Of a DNA stretch of 64,000 nt, positions 16,509-25,889 are shown piece after piece. This stretch comes from an uncultured Candidatus Saccharibacteria bacterium (GTDB lineage: Bacteria; Patescibacteriota; Saccharimonadia; Saccharimonadales; UBA4665). The stretch spans positions 107,614 through 171,613 of the forward strand of contig CAIMFK010000003.1 of the NCBI GenBank assembly GCA_903840315.1, read 5' to 3'. Position 1 is the stretch's first letter. Every line of letters begins with the position of its first letter. The notes under the pieces were generated by a model. That model saw only the letters and a program-made list of their open reading frames with translations, did not search any database and had not been told where the DNA came from. A program made the translations under genes and the position numbers.

Positions 16509-17318
16509 ATGAATCCTAATAATCAAAATTCAGCCGTAAATCCAGGAATGGCACCTGCCGTCACCCAACAGACTGCAAGCGGTAAAAAATCTTCTAACAA
16601 TAGTACTCAAAATCTCTTAAAAATAGCCGAAATCAGAGACGGTATCGCAATAATGAATGATGCTTCATATAGAGCCGTAATTATGTGTAAGGCTATTAAC
16701 TTTGATTTAATGAGCCAGAGAGAGCAAGAATCTGTGGAGTTTAGTTATCAGGGATTTCTTAACTCATTATATTTTCCTGTTCAAATCTATATACATTCCG
16801 AACAAGTCAATCTATCTAGCTATATTGAAAAATTAGAGACCTTAAAAGCACAACACGATAATATGCTTTTATCTATGCTAATGGACGACTATATAGGTTT
16901 TATTGAACAAATAAGTAGTCAGACTAATATTATGGACAAAGACTTTTACGTTGTTATACCTTTTTTTCCTGGTCCTGAGGTAAAAAAGAATATTACGACC
17001 GGTAGTCGTAACTTTGTAACTGGTTTTTCAGATCTTTTCGGATCTAAAGAAAAACATGTGGTAGTTAGTGAAGCAGATTTGGAAACCGCAAAAAACGAAT
17101 TAAGAAACCGAGTACAGGCAGTTATACAGGGTCTACAGCAATGTGGAGTTAAAGGCTTACCTCTCGATACTCAAGAATTAATTGAGCTTTACTATAATGT
17201 ATATAATCCTGATACAGCAGCGGCTCAACCACTTGCACCAATTGATAGCTTAACTGTGGATGTAATCGAGAAGGGTGAGGGCCATGCGCCTAAACCTAAC
17301 ATATCGGGGATGGCATAA
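16509..17318 (+). CDS. TraC-like protein resembling a detached VirB4 N-terminal domain
   Basis: After a 40-residue N/Q/S-rich start, residues about 45-250 look like the N-terminal, non-ATPase part of VirB4/TraC proteins: I-A-E-I-R-D-G-I, Y-R-A-V-I-M-C-K-A-I-N-F-D-L-M-S, then F-L-N-S-L-Y-F-P-V-Q-I-Y-I-H-S. There is no Walker motif. Its stop overlaps the start of the VirB4 ATPase gene (TAATG), so the two are translationally coupled. I infer that it forms part of the VirB4 assembly at the membrane. Confidence 0.75.
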   Translation: MNPNNQNSAVNPGMAPAVTQQTASGKKSSNNSTQNLLKIAEIRDGIAIMNDASYRAVIMCKAINFDLMSQREQESVEFSYQGFLNSLYFPVQIYIHSEQVNLSSYIEKLETLKAQHDNMLLSMLMDDYIGFIEQISSQTNIMDKDFYVVIPFFPGPEVKKNITTGSRNFVTGFSDLFGSKEKHVVVSEADLETAKNELRNRVQAVIQGLQQCGVKGLPLDTQELIELYYNVYNPDTAAAQPLAPIDSLTVDVIEKGEGHAPKPNISGMA

Positions 17319-19219
17319 TGGCATTTGGAGCTAAAAAAGTAGACCCTTTAATGGTTGCAGAAAGCCAAAAAAGACAGGAGCAACAAGAAGTAATGAATGC
17401 TTTTCAAAAAGGCATAACCGCGCTTAGAGACTTCATTGCACCAAGCTCAATTGAACTTAGTAGTAATTACTTCAGAATCGGAACAAGGCTTGCTAGAAGC
17501 TATTACGTTTATGGGTATCCAAGGCAAATTTATACTGGCTGGCTCAGTAGCTTGGTCAATATAGATGAAGTCATTGATATTAGTATTTACATTTATCCTG
17601 TTGCAAGTCAGGTTGTTATGCAAAATCTTCGTAAAAAAGTTACTCAACTTGAAGCGGGAATACAGATTGATTCAGAAAAGGGAAGAGTAAGAGATCCAGC
17701 AAAACAAGCAGCAATCCAAGACGCAGAAGAGATGCGAGATAAGCTTCAGGTTGGCGAAGAAAGATTCTTTAGATTTGGCTTGTATTTCAATATTTATGCA
17801 AGCTCAATGGACGAGCTCGAATTTATTTCCCATAAGGTTGAATCCATGCTTGGCCAGCAGCTTATCTATTCCAAAACCGGAACTTCTCAACAAGAGCAGG
17901 GACTAAACACAGTTGTCCCACAATTTGTTGATGAAATGCAAATTAGAAGGAATATGAATACGGGTGCGATATCGACTAGCTTTCCATTCACAAGTGCTAA
18001 CTTAAGCCAAGATAATGGAATTCTTTATGGAATTAATATGCATAACTCGGGCCTTGTTATATTCGATAGGTTCAGCCTAGAAAACAGTAACTCGGTAGTA
18101 TTCGCAAAATCTGGAGCTGGTAAGTCTTTCGCTGTTAAACTAGAAGCTCTTAGAAGTATGATGTTTGGTACTGAAGTTATTATTATTGATCCAGAAAATG
18201 AATATCAGAAACTGGCTGACTCAGTGGCCGGAGCCTATGTCAGATTAAGCCTTAGTTCGAGTACTCGTATAAACCCATTCGATTTGCCTCAGGTTATTGA
18301 CCCAGAGGAGGCAGATAATGCTCTAAGAAGTAACTTAATTATGCTCCATGGGTTGCTCAGGCTTATGATGGGTGGAGCCCAGGCTCAACTAGTAGGAGGA
18401 AATAATACTGTTACTCCAGCTCTAAACCCTGTTGAAGAGTCAGATTTGGATAGCGCACTAATTGAAACTTACGCTAAAGCTGGAATAACTAACGATCCGT
18501 TAACTCATACAACTCTTCCTCCAACAATTGCAGATCTCTATGAAACGCTTTTACATATGGGTGGAACTGGTCCACAGCTGGCTCAGAGACTTAGAAAATA
18601 TACTTCTGGAACATTTGCCGGAATATTTTCTCAGCAAAGTAATATAAACATTAATAACCCGTTTGTTGTTTTCAATGTTAGAGACCTTGAAGATGAACTG
18701 CGACCAGTTGCTATGTACATTGTTCTTAACTACATATGGAATAAAACTAAATCCGACAAAAAGAAACGTCTGCTCATAATCGATGAAGCGTGGCAATTAA
18801 TGAAATATGAAGATTCGGCTAATTTCATATTTTCACTCGCCAAAAGAGCTCGTAAATATAACCTGGGCATAACGACCATTAGTCAGGATGTTGAAGACTT
18901 TATGGGAAGTCGAATGGGGAGGGCAATTGTAGCTAACGCTTCGATGCAAATGCTATTCAAGCAGTCTCCTTCGGCTGTTGATGTTCTTGCTGATGTATTT
19001 AAGCTTACAGAAGAAGAGAAAAAAAGACTCAGCCAGTTCCCGGTAGGACAAGGTCTATTCTTTGCAGGGCCTAATCACGTTCATATTCAGGTTGTAGCCT
19101 CTGCGACTGAAATGAATCTTGTTAATTCAAATCCAAATCAGCCACAGGCCGGATATGAACAAGGCACAATAGACCTCCAAAATACACTAACTCCTGGATC
19201 AACCAACTCCATTAACTGA
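17318..19219 (+). CDS. virB4: VirB4-family secretion ATPase
   Basis: The 633-residue protein has the VirB4 N-terminal region (about 30-230) and a RecA-like motor. Its Walker A is A-K-S-G-A-G-K-S (263-270, K269), I-I-I-D-P-E-N-E-Y lies at about 288, and Walker B is L-L-I-I-D-E-A-W (485-492, D489/E490). The T-I-S-Q-D-V-E-D-F sensor and G-Q-G-L-F-F-A-G-P segments are also typical. VirB4 powers substrate translocation and pilus assembly in type IV secretion systems. It is the most diagnostic gene of the locus. No VirD4 coupling protein, VirB11 ATPase or relaxase is encoded in the window. Confidence 0.93.
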   Translation: MAFGAKKVDPLMVAESQKRQEQQEVMNAFQKGITALRDFIAPSSIELSSNYFRIGTRLARSYYVYGYPRQIYTGWLSSLVNIDEVIDISIYIYPVASQVVMQNLRKKVTQLEAGIQIDSEKGRVRDPAKQAAIQDAEEMRDKLQVGEERFFRFGLYFNIYASSMDELEFISHKVESMLGQQLIYSKTGTSQQEQGLNTVVPQFVDEMQIRRNMNTGAISTSFPFTSANLSQDNGILYGINMHNSGLVIFDRFSLENSNSVVFAKSGAGKSFAVKLEALRSMMFGTEVIIIDPENEYQKLADSVAGAYVRLSLSSSTRINPFDLPQVIDPEEADNALRSNLIMLHGLLRLMMGGAQAQLVGGNNTVTPALNPVEESDLDSALIETYAKAGITNDPLTHTTLPPTIADLYETLLHMGGTGPQLAQRLRKYTSGTFAGIFSQQSNININNPFVVFNVRDLEDELRPVAMYIVLNYIWNKTKSDKKKRLLIIDEAWQLMKYEDSANFIFSLAKRARKYNLGITTISQDVEDFMGSRMGRAIVANASMQMLFKQSPSAVDVLADVFKLTEEEKKRLSQFPVGQGLFFAGPNHVHIQVVASATEMNLVNSNPNQPQAGYEQGTIDLQNTLTPGSTNSIN

Positions 19220-19226
19220 GTAAATT

Positions 19227-21938
19227 ATGGATAATCAGCAACCCGGTGTATACGACAAGGAAAAAGAAAAGCCCATTACGAGTTCGGGCTTGAATGATGC
19301 TGAAAAAAAAGGATTAGATAGCCAAAGTAGTGCTTCTGAATCTTTAGCAGACAAAGAGACTTCGGCAGGAAAAGGCTTAAAAAGTGCTGCAACCAGTGTT
19401 GCTAAAACGACGGGTGCTAGTGCAAGCGGTGGTGGTGCTGTAAATGTAGCGAAGAAGGCGCTAAACGTTTTAAAAAACAACAAAAAGAAAGCGGCATATG
19501 GCGGTGGAGCAATCGGTGGAATTATTGCGTTAATAGTTGCAATTTTTATGATGCTTATTCCTCTTAAAATTGAACACATTATAAGCAACCTACAAAATCA
19601 TTTCTTTGAAACATCTGAGAATGCTGTTGGTAAAGAAAGCGAAGCAATGCTAAAAAAATATCTTGCTAAAACAGTGACTGGATATAAAAATGCGAATTGC
19701 TCATCAACAATTGATAAAAACTGTAAATTTAGCCTGGATTACGGCAAAGGCCCAATAGGAAAACTTTATACTGATTGGCACAACGCCAGACTTGAAAATA
19801 CGTTAGCTGAAAAATACGGAATTGAATTTAAAAAGGTTGGCAATGACTGGTACTTAAAAGCTCCAGGTACATCTATTGAGGGAGATAGAATATCTCAAAA
19901 TCCCGATGGCTCAATAAGTGAATCATCTATAGATTCTGAGTTTCAGAGGGCTGATCGTCAAACAATGCGGTCAGCAATTGGTGAGGCTACAGCAAACGAA
20001 AGTAAGTGGAAACAAGTCATGTACAGGTTCAAGGTTGGAAAACTATTGGAAAGTAAATATGGAATAAAAAGATGTATTATTTTTTGTGAGGGTAGAGATA
20101 AATTAGCCGATAAGACAAAGTCACTAAAAGACAGTATTGCCATACAGAAACAATCTGCTAAAGCTTTTCTAATAAATCGAGTTATTGAACCAAGATCTTC
20201 AACTTCTGCAAAAATACTGGGATGCTTAATTAGTAATTGTGATGTAGCTTCACATCCAAGTTCATGTGAGGGGGGCTCTAATTGTGCAGCAAATGGCGGT
20301 GCGGAATCGGATATTGAATCTAGTGCCGCTAAGGATGCAGCTAACTTAGCTGATAGTGAAAGTTCAAAAACTGCTGATGAACTTGTATCTAAAATACAGG
20401 CCATAAAAGATGCTGGGGGAGTACAGAACTACTTAATAAAGGCAGTTTTAAAACAATTATTTAGCTTAAGCGAAGATGAGGCTACCGATGCTGTGCCGGT
20501 TGTTGGATGGATTAATATGGGTGTAAATATTTATAAATCTACTACTGAAAGTATTTTAAAAATTCCAAAGTTAGCATATATAGAAAATGCGGCATCCGCA
20601 GTAGCAGTTTTTTCTACATACAATACATTTGCAAGCGAAATGAAAACTGGCCATTCAACTGCTGCAGAGGTTGGATCTTTTACCGATAGCTTGGGATCAA
20701 CAAATGACAGCACATCCCTAGGAGGTAAAGCTGGTGCAGAAAACGCTCCTTTATATTCCAATTTAATAGATGGCTCATCATCAAAACCCTCAACAACTAC
20801 TGGATCAATAGTCAGCAACATATTAAGTAATTCTGTTTTTGCTGCTAGTCCTTCTGGGAATAATACTAATAATTCATACCAATATGTTTGTCCAGGAACA
20901 AATAAACCTCCAACAACTAAGGATTTGGTTTGTCAAGATGAAATGCTCGGGCAGACAAATGTTAATGGACTTGTTGCTGCTGATAGAACTTGGAATAGTC
21001 CCTATAATCCTGTTGCCGACGTAATAGGTCCGATAGTATGGGCGTGGACACATACTATCGGATATATCTTTAGTGCAATTAATGCTGTGGGTGGATGGTT
21101 AATTAGTGGTGCAGTTAGCGATGCCCAATCTACCTTCGATACTTACTGTTCATCGACCCCAATTGACCCTACGGGTAGTTGTGATGCTGCTGCGGAAATT
21201 AAAAGTTTGTCTGGAAAAATGGTTAATTGGGTAATGAGCCTCGTAATTCCTAATCCAGTTTCAGATAACATGAGTGGAGCGAGAACTTTTGATGAAATGG
21301 CTGCAGGAGCAGATGTTGCAGGCAATAATTATGCTCAAAATGGTTTGGGTGGCAAAAAGCTAAGCTCTCAAACTGTTGCAAAAATACAATCAGAGGAAGA
21401 TAAAAATAATCTTTTAGCTTTTAGTCAAAAATCATTATATGCTAAGATTTTTAGTACTGATTCAGAATATTCATTAGTCACTAAACTAGCAATGATTACA
21501 CCCCTTGATGGCTCATTATCTAAACTTCAAAGCAGTATATCTAATTTTATAGCCAATCCATTTGGTAATTTAACTAATTTCTTTAGCTCTACAATCAAAA
21601 TTACAAGTAAATCTTCTGCGGCAACTCTTAGCTTTGATCCTTTTGGTGTAACGCAATACGGATATGACGATAATGATTTAAATAACATTGGTGACCCACA
21701 GGATTATTGGAATAAAAATTGTACAGAAAATCCTAGTAATGTTACTGATTCTGTAAATATAAAACAAAGTGTTCTTGATGGGTATAATAATTCAGCTACT
21801 GGCAACCCTGATCCCAATAATGGTATGCCCACTAATACAAATACAGAGCCTTGCATGTTACTACAGGCAACGTTTGGTTCATTGGGTGGTTTTACAGACT
21901 CAAGCCTATTAACACAATCAGACGGAGCGAGTAATTAA
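19227..21938 (+). CDS. Large secretion-locus membrane protein, unknown family (903 aa)
   Basis: The N-terminal about 90 residues are hydrophilic and Ser/Ala/Lys-rich. A glycine-rich anchor helix follows (G-G-G-A-I-G-G-I-I-A-L-I, about 91-112). The extracytoplasmic body (about 115-600) contains several paired cysteines. A second hydrophobic region (about 595-635, V-I-G-P-I-V-W-A-W-T-H-T-I-G-Y) precedes the rest. No catalytic motif is apparent. It lies between VirB4 and the wall hydrolase, with seven bases to the former and a TAATG overlap with the latter, so it is surely co-expressed. I infer a structural envelope-spanning component, perhaps filling the role of VirB8/VirB10. Confidence 0.7.
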   Translation: MDNQQPGVYDKEKEKPITSSGLNDAEKKGLDSQSSASESLADKETSAGKGLKSAATSVAKTTGASASGGGAVNVAKKALNVLKNNKKKAAYGGGAIGGIIALIVAIFMMLIPLKIEHIISNLQNHFFETSENAVGKESEAMLKKYLAKTVTGYKNANCSSTIDKNCKFSLDYGKGPIGKLYTDWHNARLENTLAEKYGIEFKKVGNDWYLKAPGTSIEGDRISQNPDGSISESSIDSEFQRADRQTMRSAIGEATANESKWKQVMYRFKVGKLLESKYGIKRCIIFCEGRDKLADKTKSLKDSIAIQKQSAKAFLINRVIEPRSSTSAKILGCLISNCDVASHPSSCEGGSNCAANGGAESDIESSAAKDAANLADSESSKTADELVSKIQAIKDAGGVQNYLIKAVLKQLFSLSEDEATDAVPVVGWINMGVNIYKSTTESILKIPKLAYIENAASAVAVFSTYNTFASEMKTGHSTAAEVGSFTDSLGSTNDSTSLGGKAGAENAPLYSNLIDGSSSKPSTTTGSIVSNILSNSVFAASPSGNNTNNSYQYVCPGTNKPPTTKDLVCQDEMLGQTNVNGLVAADRTWNSPYNPVADVIGPIVWAWTHTIGYIFSAINAVGGWLISGAVSDAQSTFDTYCSSTPIDPTGSCDAAAEIKSLSGKMVNWVMSLVIPNPVSDNMSGARTFDEMAAGADVAGNNYAQNGLGGKKLSSQTVAKIQSEEDKNNLLAFSQKSLYAKIFSTDSEYSLVTKLAMITPLDGSLSKLQSSISNFIANPFGNLTNFFSSTIKITSKSSAATLSFDPFGVTQYGYDDNDLNNIGDPQDYWNKNCTENPSNVTDSVNIKQSVLDGYNNSATGNPDPNNGMPTNTNTEPCMLLQATFGSLGGFTDSSLLTQSDGASN

Positions 21939-24280
21939 TGATTTTATCTGGGCTTAAAAGACTAACTTTGTTTATTGCTAGCTTATTAATATTATTAACT
22001 GCATCTCTTGTACCTGTTGGAAAAATATTTGGTCTTTCACAATCAGATATCGATGCTATAAATAACGGATGGGTTAATTGGGTAGATGATTCTTGTGTTA
22101 GTGGTAGTGGGTCAGCAACCGCACCTACACCAGGAACCGGAACACCTACTGGTTTATCCTTTCCAAATCTGGATCCTAACGGCATGGCAACGGCTATTAA
22201 CTCCTTTATATCAAAGACTAATGGTTCAAGCGAAATGGCTGGTCTCGGACAAACAATTGTGGCCAGCGCACAACATTCTAACGTAAGTCCGTTTTTTATA
22301 GTTGCTATTGCGCATAGAGAATCAAGTCTTTCCAGCCCTTCAGACTTTAATGTTTCACATGGAAGCAACTCATTTGGTAGAAGCGCTGCTCCTGGTCAAC
22401 CAAGTTTTCAAGGTGCTAGAAGTTGGTACAAATGGTCTTCAGTTAAAGCAAGCGTGGACTATACTGCTACTGAAAATCAGAATATTGCAGGTGGTGGAGA
22501 TCAAGCATCATATCTTAGAAATCAATTTGGTAGCTATATTGACTCCGGCGCAAGTATTTTTACAATTTTAAGTACAGGAGGATATGCACCAGCATCAGAT
22601 GGAAATGATCCTAACGGATATTCTGCATCCGCTGCAACAGACATAAGCGCAATGGCAGCACTAGTTCCAGCATCTACCACTCCAAATAACAATCCTGCTC
22701 CAACAACCACTCCCAGTAACTCAGAAGTGGTTTGGCCATTTTCAACAAAATCAGAATCTCAATACAAAAGGGTAGACCAGGGTTGGGATATGCAAACATA
22801 TCCTGGTGGTGGTGTTTATGCTATATCTCCAGGCACAATAAAGCAATTAGCTCCAGACCCAGGTGGTTTTGGCAACGACTATCCTGTTGAGCAATTAGAT
22901 AATTCTATTGGTGGACCATCAGATTGGATATACTATGGTCACGTACATGTAATTCCTAATGTAGTAGGAACGCATGTCACAGCTGGTCAACTTATTGCTT
23001 ATGCAAATAAGTCTGAAAATGAAAATGGATCAGTAGCACCTGCTGGATGGCTAGAAATAGGATTTGCTAAACCCAACACGGACGCCCCTTTTACTCCTGG
23101 TCAAGATGGTGTCTCCACACCAGCTGGTCAAAAAATGCACGACATACTTCTTGGGGTAAATGCTGGCTCCGATCTATCTGCCACAACATCCGGAACATCC
23201 GGTAATTCGTCATGCTCAACCACCTGTAATCAAAGTTCTGCCGGAAGTATAGATAAATTCCTTCAAGCAGTTGCGCTTCATGAAAGTGGAGGTAGTCCAA
23301 CAGCAAATAGTGGTAATGGAGCTTACGGAAAATATCAGTTCATCCCAGCAACATGGCAAGGATATGCTGAAAAATATTATCCACCAGCTCAACATTATGC
23401 CACTGCGGATTTAGCACCCGAGGCTGTTCAAGACGCTGTAGCATATTTAGCAAATCTTGATTCTGCTAAACAGTTTAAAAATGATCCGTTTTGGATGGCC
23501 ATAAATTGGTATCAACCATCAGCAACAAGTGCATATCCAGATAAAAGCGCTGGTTCTTTAAATATAGCTCCTCCAGGTAATGGTGGGTTAACATATGCAA
23601 GTTACGGAAACCAAATTTCTGGCGCTGTTCAAACCGGTACACTAGAAGGAAAAGGTCCAATAAACTCAATAAAAATTAATTATTCAGGAGCTCCGGACTT
23701 CAGTTCCTGGTTAACCAAAGCAGGTGGGGCACCAACAGATCAAGGTTCACCAACTGGTAGTTGTGGCACGCCTTCAGGCAACTTTGTATTCTATAATCAA
23801 TGCGACTCAAAATGGGCAAATACGCATTATGACAGTACACCTTCGGGTAATGGAACAATTTGTGCAAATGGCTGTGGTGCGACATCAGTAGCAGAAGTTG
23901 TTGCAACATTGGCCGATTCATCAGTTACTCCTGTAGAAAGCGCTAATTATAGTATGAGTATTGGAGGATACATTAAAGGTTCAGGAACTTCTTGGTCATA
24001 CTTTTCAGCAGGTCCCCAACATTGGGGATTGCATACAACAGAATTAGGCACAGATATTAATAAGGCAATTTCTGTTATTCAGGGAGGTGGTTTAGTGATT
24101 GCAGCTGGGAATGGTGCAGATCCTTTCACTTCAGGTGGTCACGTATTAGTTCTTAAAGGTATTGCAAGTAATGGCGACATTCTAGTCGGTGATCCAGATA
24201 CGGATCACCAGGAAACCCAATATCCACCATCGGTAATACAGAGTGCGGGATTAAGAGATTTAGTAGGGGTAACGAAATGA
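21938..24280 (+). CDS. Multi-module cell-wall hydrolase of the secretion locus
   Basis: After an N-terminal signal/anchor helix (about 5-28), four modules can be seen. (A) Residues about 80-240 are a glucosaminidase/lysozyme-like helical domain with A-H-R-E-S-S (E128). (B) About 265-390 is an M23/LytM-like domain with the H-V-H motif (335-337), but D281 stands where the first metal-binding His is expected. (C) About 437-525 is a lytic-transglycosylase-like domain with A-L-H-E-S-G-G (E449) and G-A-Y-G-K-Y-Q-F-I-P. (D) About 615-755 is a C39-like cysteine peptidase with Q621, C646, H735 and D752. This combination suits local opening of peptidoglycan for the apparatus, in the producer or a target cell. 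Confidence 0.85.
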   Translation: MILSGLKRLTLFIASLLILLTASLVPVGKIFGLSQSDIDAINNGWVNWVDDSCVSGSGSATAPTPGTGTPTGLSFPNLDPNGMATAINSFISKTNGSSEMAGLGQTIVASAQHSNVSPFFIVAIAHRESSLSSPSDFNVSHGSNSFGRSAAPGQPSFQGARSWYKWSSVKASVDYTATENQNIAGGGDQASYLRNQFGSYIDSGASIFTILSTGGYAPASDGNDPNGYSASAATDISAMAALVPASTTPNNNPAPTTTPSNSEVVWPFSTKSESQYKRVDQGWDMQTYPGGGVYAISPGTIKQLAPDPGGFGNDYPVEQLDNSIGGPSDWIYYGHVHVIPNVVGTHVTAGQLIAYANKSENENGSVAPAGWLEIGFAKPNTDAPFTPGQDGVSTPAGQKMHDILLGVNAGSDLSATTSGTSGNSSCSTTCNQSSAGSIDKFLQAVALHESGGSPTANSGNGAYGKYQFIPATWQGYAEKYYPPAQHYATADLAPEAVQDAVAYLANLDSAKQFKNDPFWMAINWYQPSATSAYPDKSAGSLNIAPPGNGGLTYASYGNQISGAVQTGTLEGKGPINSIKINYSGAPDFSSWLTKAGGAPTDQGSPTGSCGTPSGNFVFYNQCDSKWANTHYDSTPSGNGTICANGCGATSVAEVVATLADSSVTPVESANYSMSIGGYIKGSGTSWSYFSAGPQHWGLHTTELGTDINKAISVIQGGGLVIAAGNGADPFTSGGHVLVLKGIASNGDILVGDPDTDHQETQYPPSVIQSAGLRDLVGVTK

Positions 24281-24816
24281 AAATTACTCGAAATAAATTA
24301 ATCTTATTTGGAATAGTAATATTTATTTTCATTATCGGAATAATTCAGTTCAGTATTAGCAACAACAAAAAAAGCCCTTCGTATTCAGTAAAAACAGTCA
24401 ATAAGGATACTGGTCAGACAATAATCACATACCCAAATAAACCAAAAGAAAACAGTAGTGGCTACGTAACAATTTTAGGTACTGATAAATTAATAAGTTC
24501 AGGATTTACTACATCCCAACTAAATCTTTTTAATAAATTAATAACAGATTATGTAAATAAACAACTTTCAGGTACCTACAATCAAGTAGCTATACTAAAC
24601 AATGGATATACAAGTGATGGAAATAATATAGCCGCAAAGATGAGATTAGGAGACTCCAATATACTCTTAGATCTAAAAATAAAATATCCAGATTTATATA
24701 AAATACAGATTTTACTAAATTCTAGCGATAATAATAGCCTATATTCATACGATAGCGGAATTCAAACATCAGCACCTCCATCTAATGTTAATAATCCGAA
24801 TGCTAGGTTTCAGTAA
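24277..24816 (+). CDS. Small membrane-anchored protein at the end of the secretion operon
   Basis: The 179-residue protein has one N-terminal anchor (about 9-28, F-G-I-V-I-F-I-F-I-I-G-I-I) and a mixed alpha/beta exported part that ends in a P/N-rich tail. No family is recognised. ATGA overlap with the hydrolase gene indicates translational coupling. It could be an inhibitor or partner of the hydrolase, or a minor channel component; this is inference from position alone. It converges on recF with two bases between the stops. Confidence 0.7.
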   Translation: MKITRNKLILFGIVIFIFIIGIIQFSISNNKKSPSYSVKTVNKDTGQTIITYPNKPKENSSGYVTILGTDKLISSGFTTSQLNLFNKLITDYVNKQLSGTYNQVAILNNGYTSDGNNIAAKMRLGDSNILLDLKIKYPDLYKIQILLNSSDNNSLYSYDSGIQTSAPPSNVNNPNARFQ

Positions 24817-24818
24817 AA

Positions 24819-25880
24819 CTAACTAGAAAGAGCAATAATGTTAGCCTTATCAGTAAAATGATGAAGTATTATATCCGCATCAGTTGTAGTTATAAATGAC
24901 TGATATTCTCTCAAAAAACCAGTTAATGCTTTTCTTCTACTACCGTCTAACTCGCTAAAAACATCATCCAGTAATATTATTGGTTTAACACCTCTGGAAT
25001 TTTCTATTATTCTCATTTCAATAACTTTACAAACCAACATTAACGTTCTCATTTCACCTCTTGATGCTGATTCTTCAGCTATGTGACCATTTATCAATAC
25101 TGTAAAATCGTCCCTATGAGGTCCGTAAGATGTAAACCCTCGCTCACAATCAGTCTTAATATTATCCTCTAATTTCTTAATAAGGCTGGATGAATAGTTT
25201 TTATTATTTATTTTAGTTACGTAATTAAATTCAATATCATATTTCTTATTTGCTAGAGAGTTATATATTTCAGTAGCTGATTTATTTATAAGTTCTATTA
25301 ATTTAATTCTGTGCGAATAGATATTTTCACCTAAATCACTTAGCCTTAAATTCCAAACAAAAATATTTTTATTCGCGTTTGAATATCCGGTTTTTAATAG
25401 GGTATTTCTTTGATATAAAACTCTTCTATATTGTTTTCTTGTTTCCTTAAATCCAGGGACTATTTTTTCAAGTAGATCATCTAGAAAATTTCTTCTGCTA
25501 TCTGGTGATTCTGTAAGTATATTTAAATGATTAGGCTCAAAAAGCACAGCTGGTATAGTTTTTTGCATGCTAATTCTTTTCAGTTCTTGTCCACCAATAA
25601 CATATGTTTTTTCTAGATTATCTAAATTTCTTACAAGCTTAATAGTTCTGTCTATATCCTCATTTGTATGACAATCAATCTTAGCCCAATCTGAAGCGTG
25701 AGATATCAGTTCGATATCCTTACCTCTATATGAGCTTTCGCCACAATTAATAAGTATAGATTCTAGAAGATTAGTTTTACCGGATGCGTTTGGCCCAACA
25801 ATAATATTTACAGCCTGACTAAACTCAAATGATGCGTCCTTATATGACCTATAATTTTGTAATCTAATGTCAGTTAACAT
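24819..25880 (-). CDS. recF: DNA replication and repair protein RecF
   Basis: The 353 residues have the ABC-type ATPase features of RecF: Walker A G-P-N-A-S-G-K-T-N (about 33-41), the signature-like S-R-G-E-M-R-T-L (about 282), and Walker B I-L-L-D-D-V-F-S-E-L-D (about 306). RecF loads RecA at single-strand gaps with RecO and RecR. The gene follows dnaN by nine bases in the classical dnaA-dnaN-recF order. The C-terminus is slightly shorter than in typical RecF proteins. Confidence 0.95.
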   Translation of the reverse strand: MLTDIRLQNYRSYKDASFEFSQAVNIIVGPNASGKTNLLESILINCGESSYRGKDIELISHASDWAKIDCHTNEDIDRTIKLVRNLDNLEKTYVIGGQELKRISMQKTIPAVLFEPNHLNILTESPDSRRNFLDDLLEKIVPGFKETRKQYRRVLYQRNTLLKTGYSNANKNIFVWNLRLSDLGENIYSHRIKLIELINKSATEIYNSLANKKYDIEFNYVTKINNKNYSSSLIKKLEDNIKTDCERGFTSYGPHRDDFTVLINGHIAEESASRGEMRTLMLVCKVIEMRIIENSRGVKPIILLDDVFSELDGSRRKALTGFLREYQSFITTTDADIILHHFTDKANIIALSS

Positions 25881-25889
25881 TAATATATA

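Noticed and set aside
12800..24816. Reading the locus as a conjugative plasmid or integrative element
   Set aside because: No relaxase, coupling protein, integrase or att site flanks the locus, and it adjoins the chromosomal origin genes.
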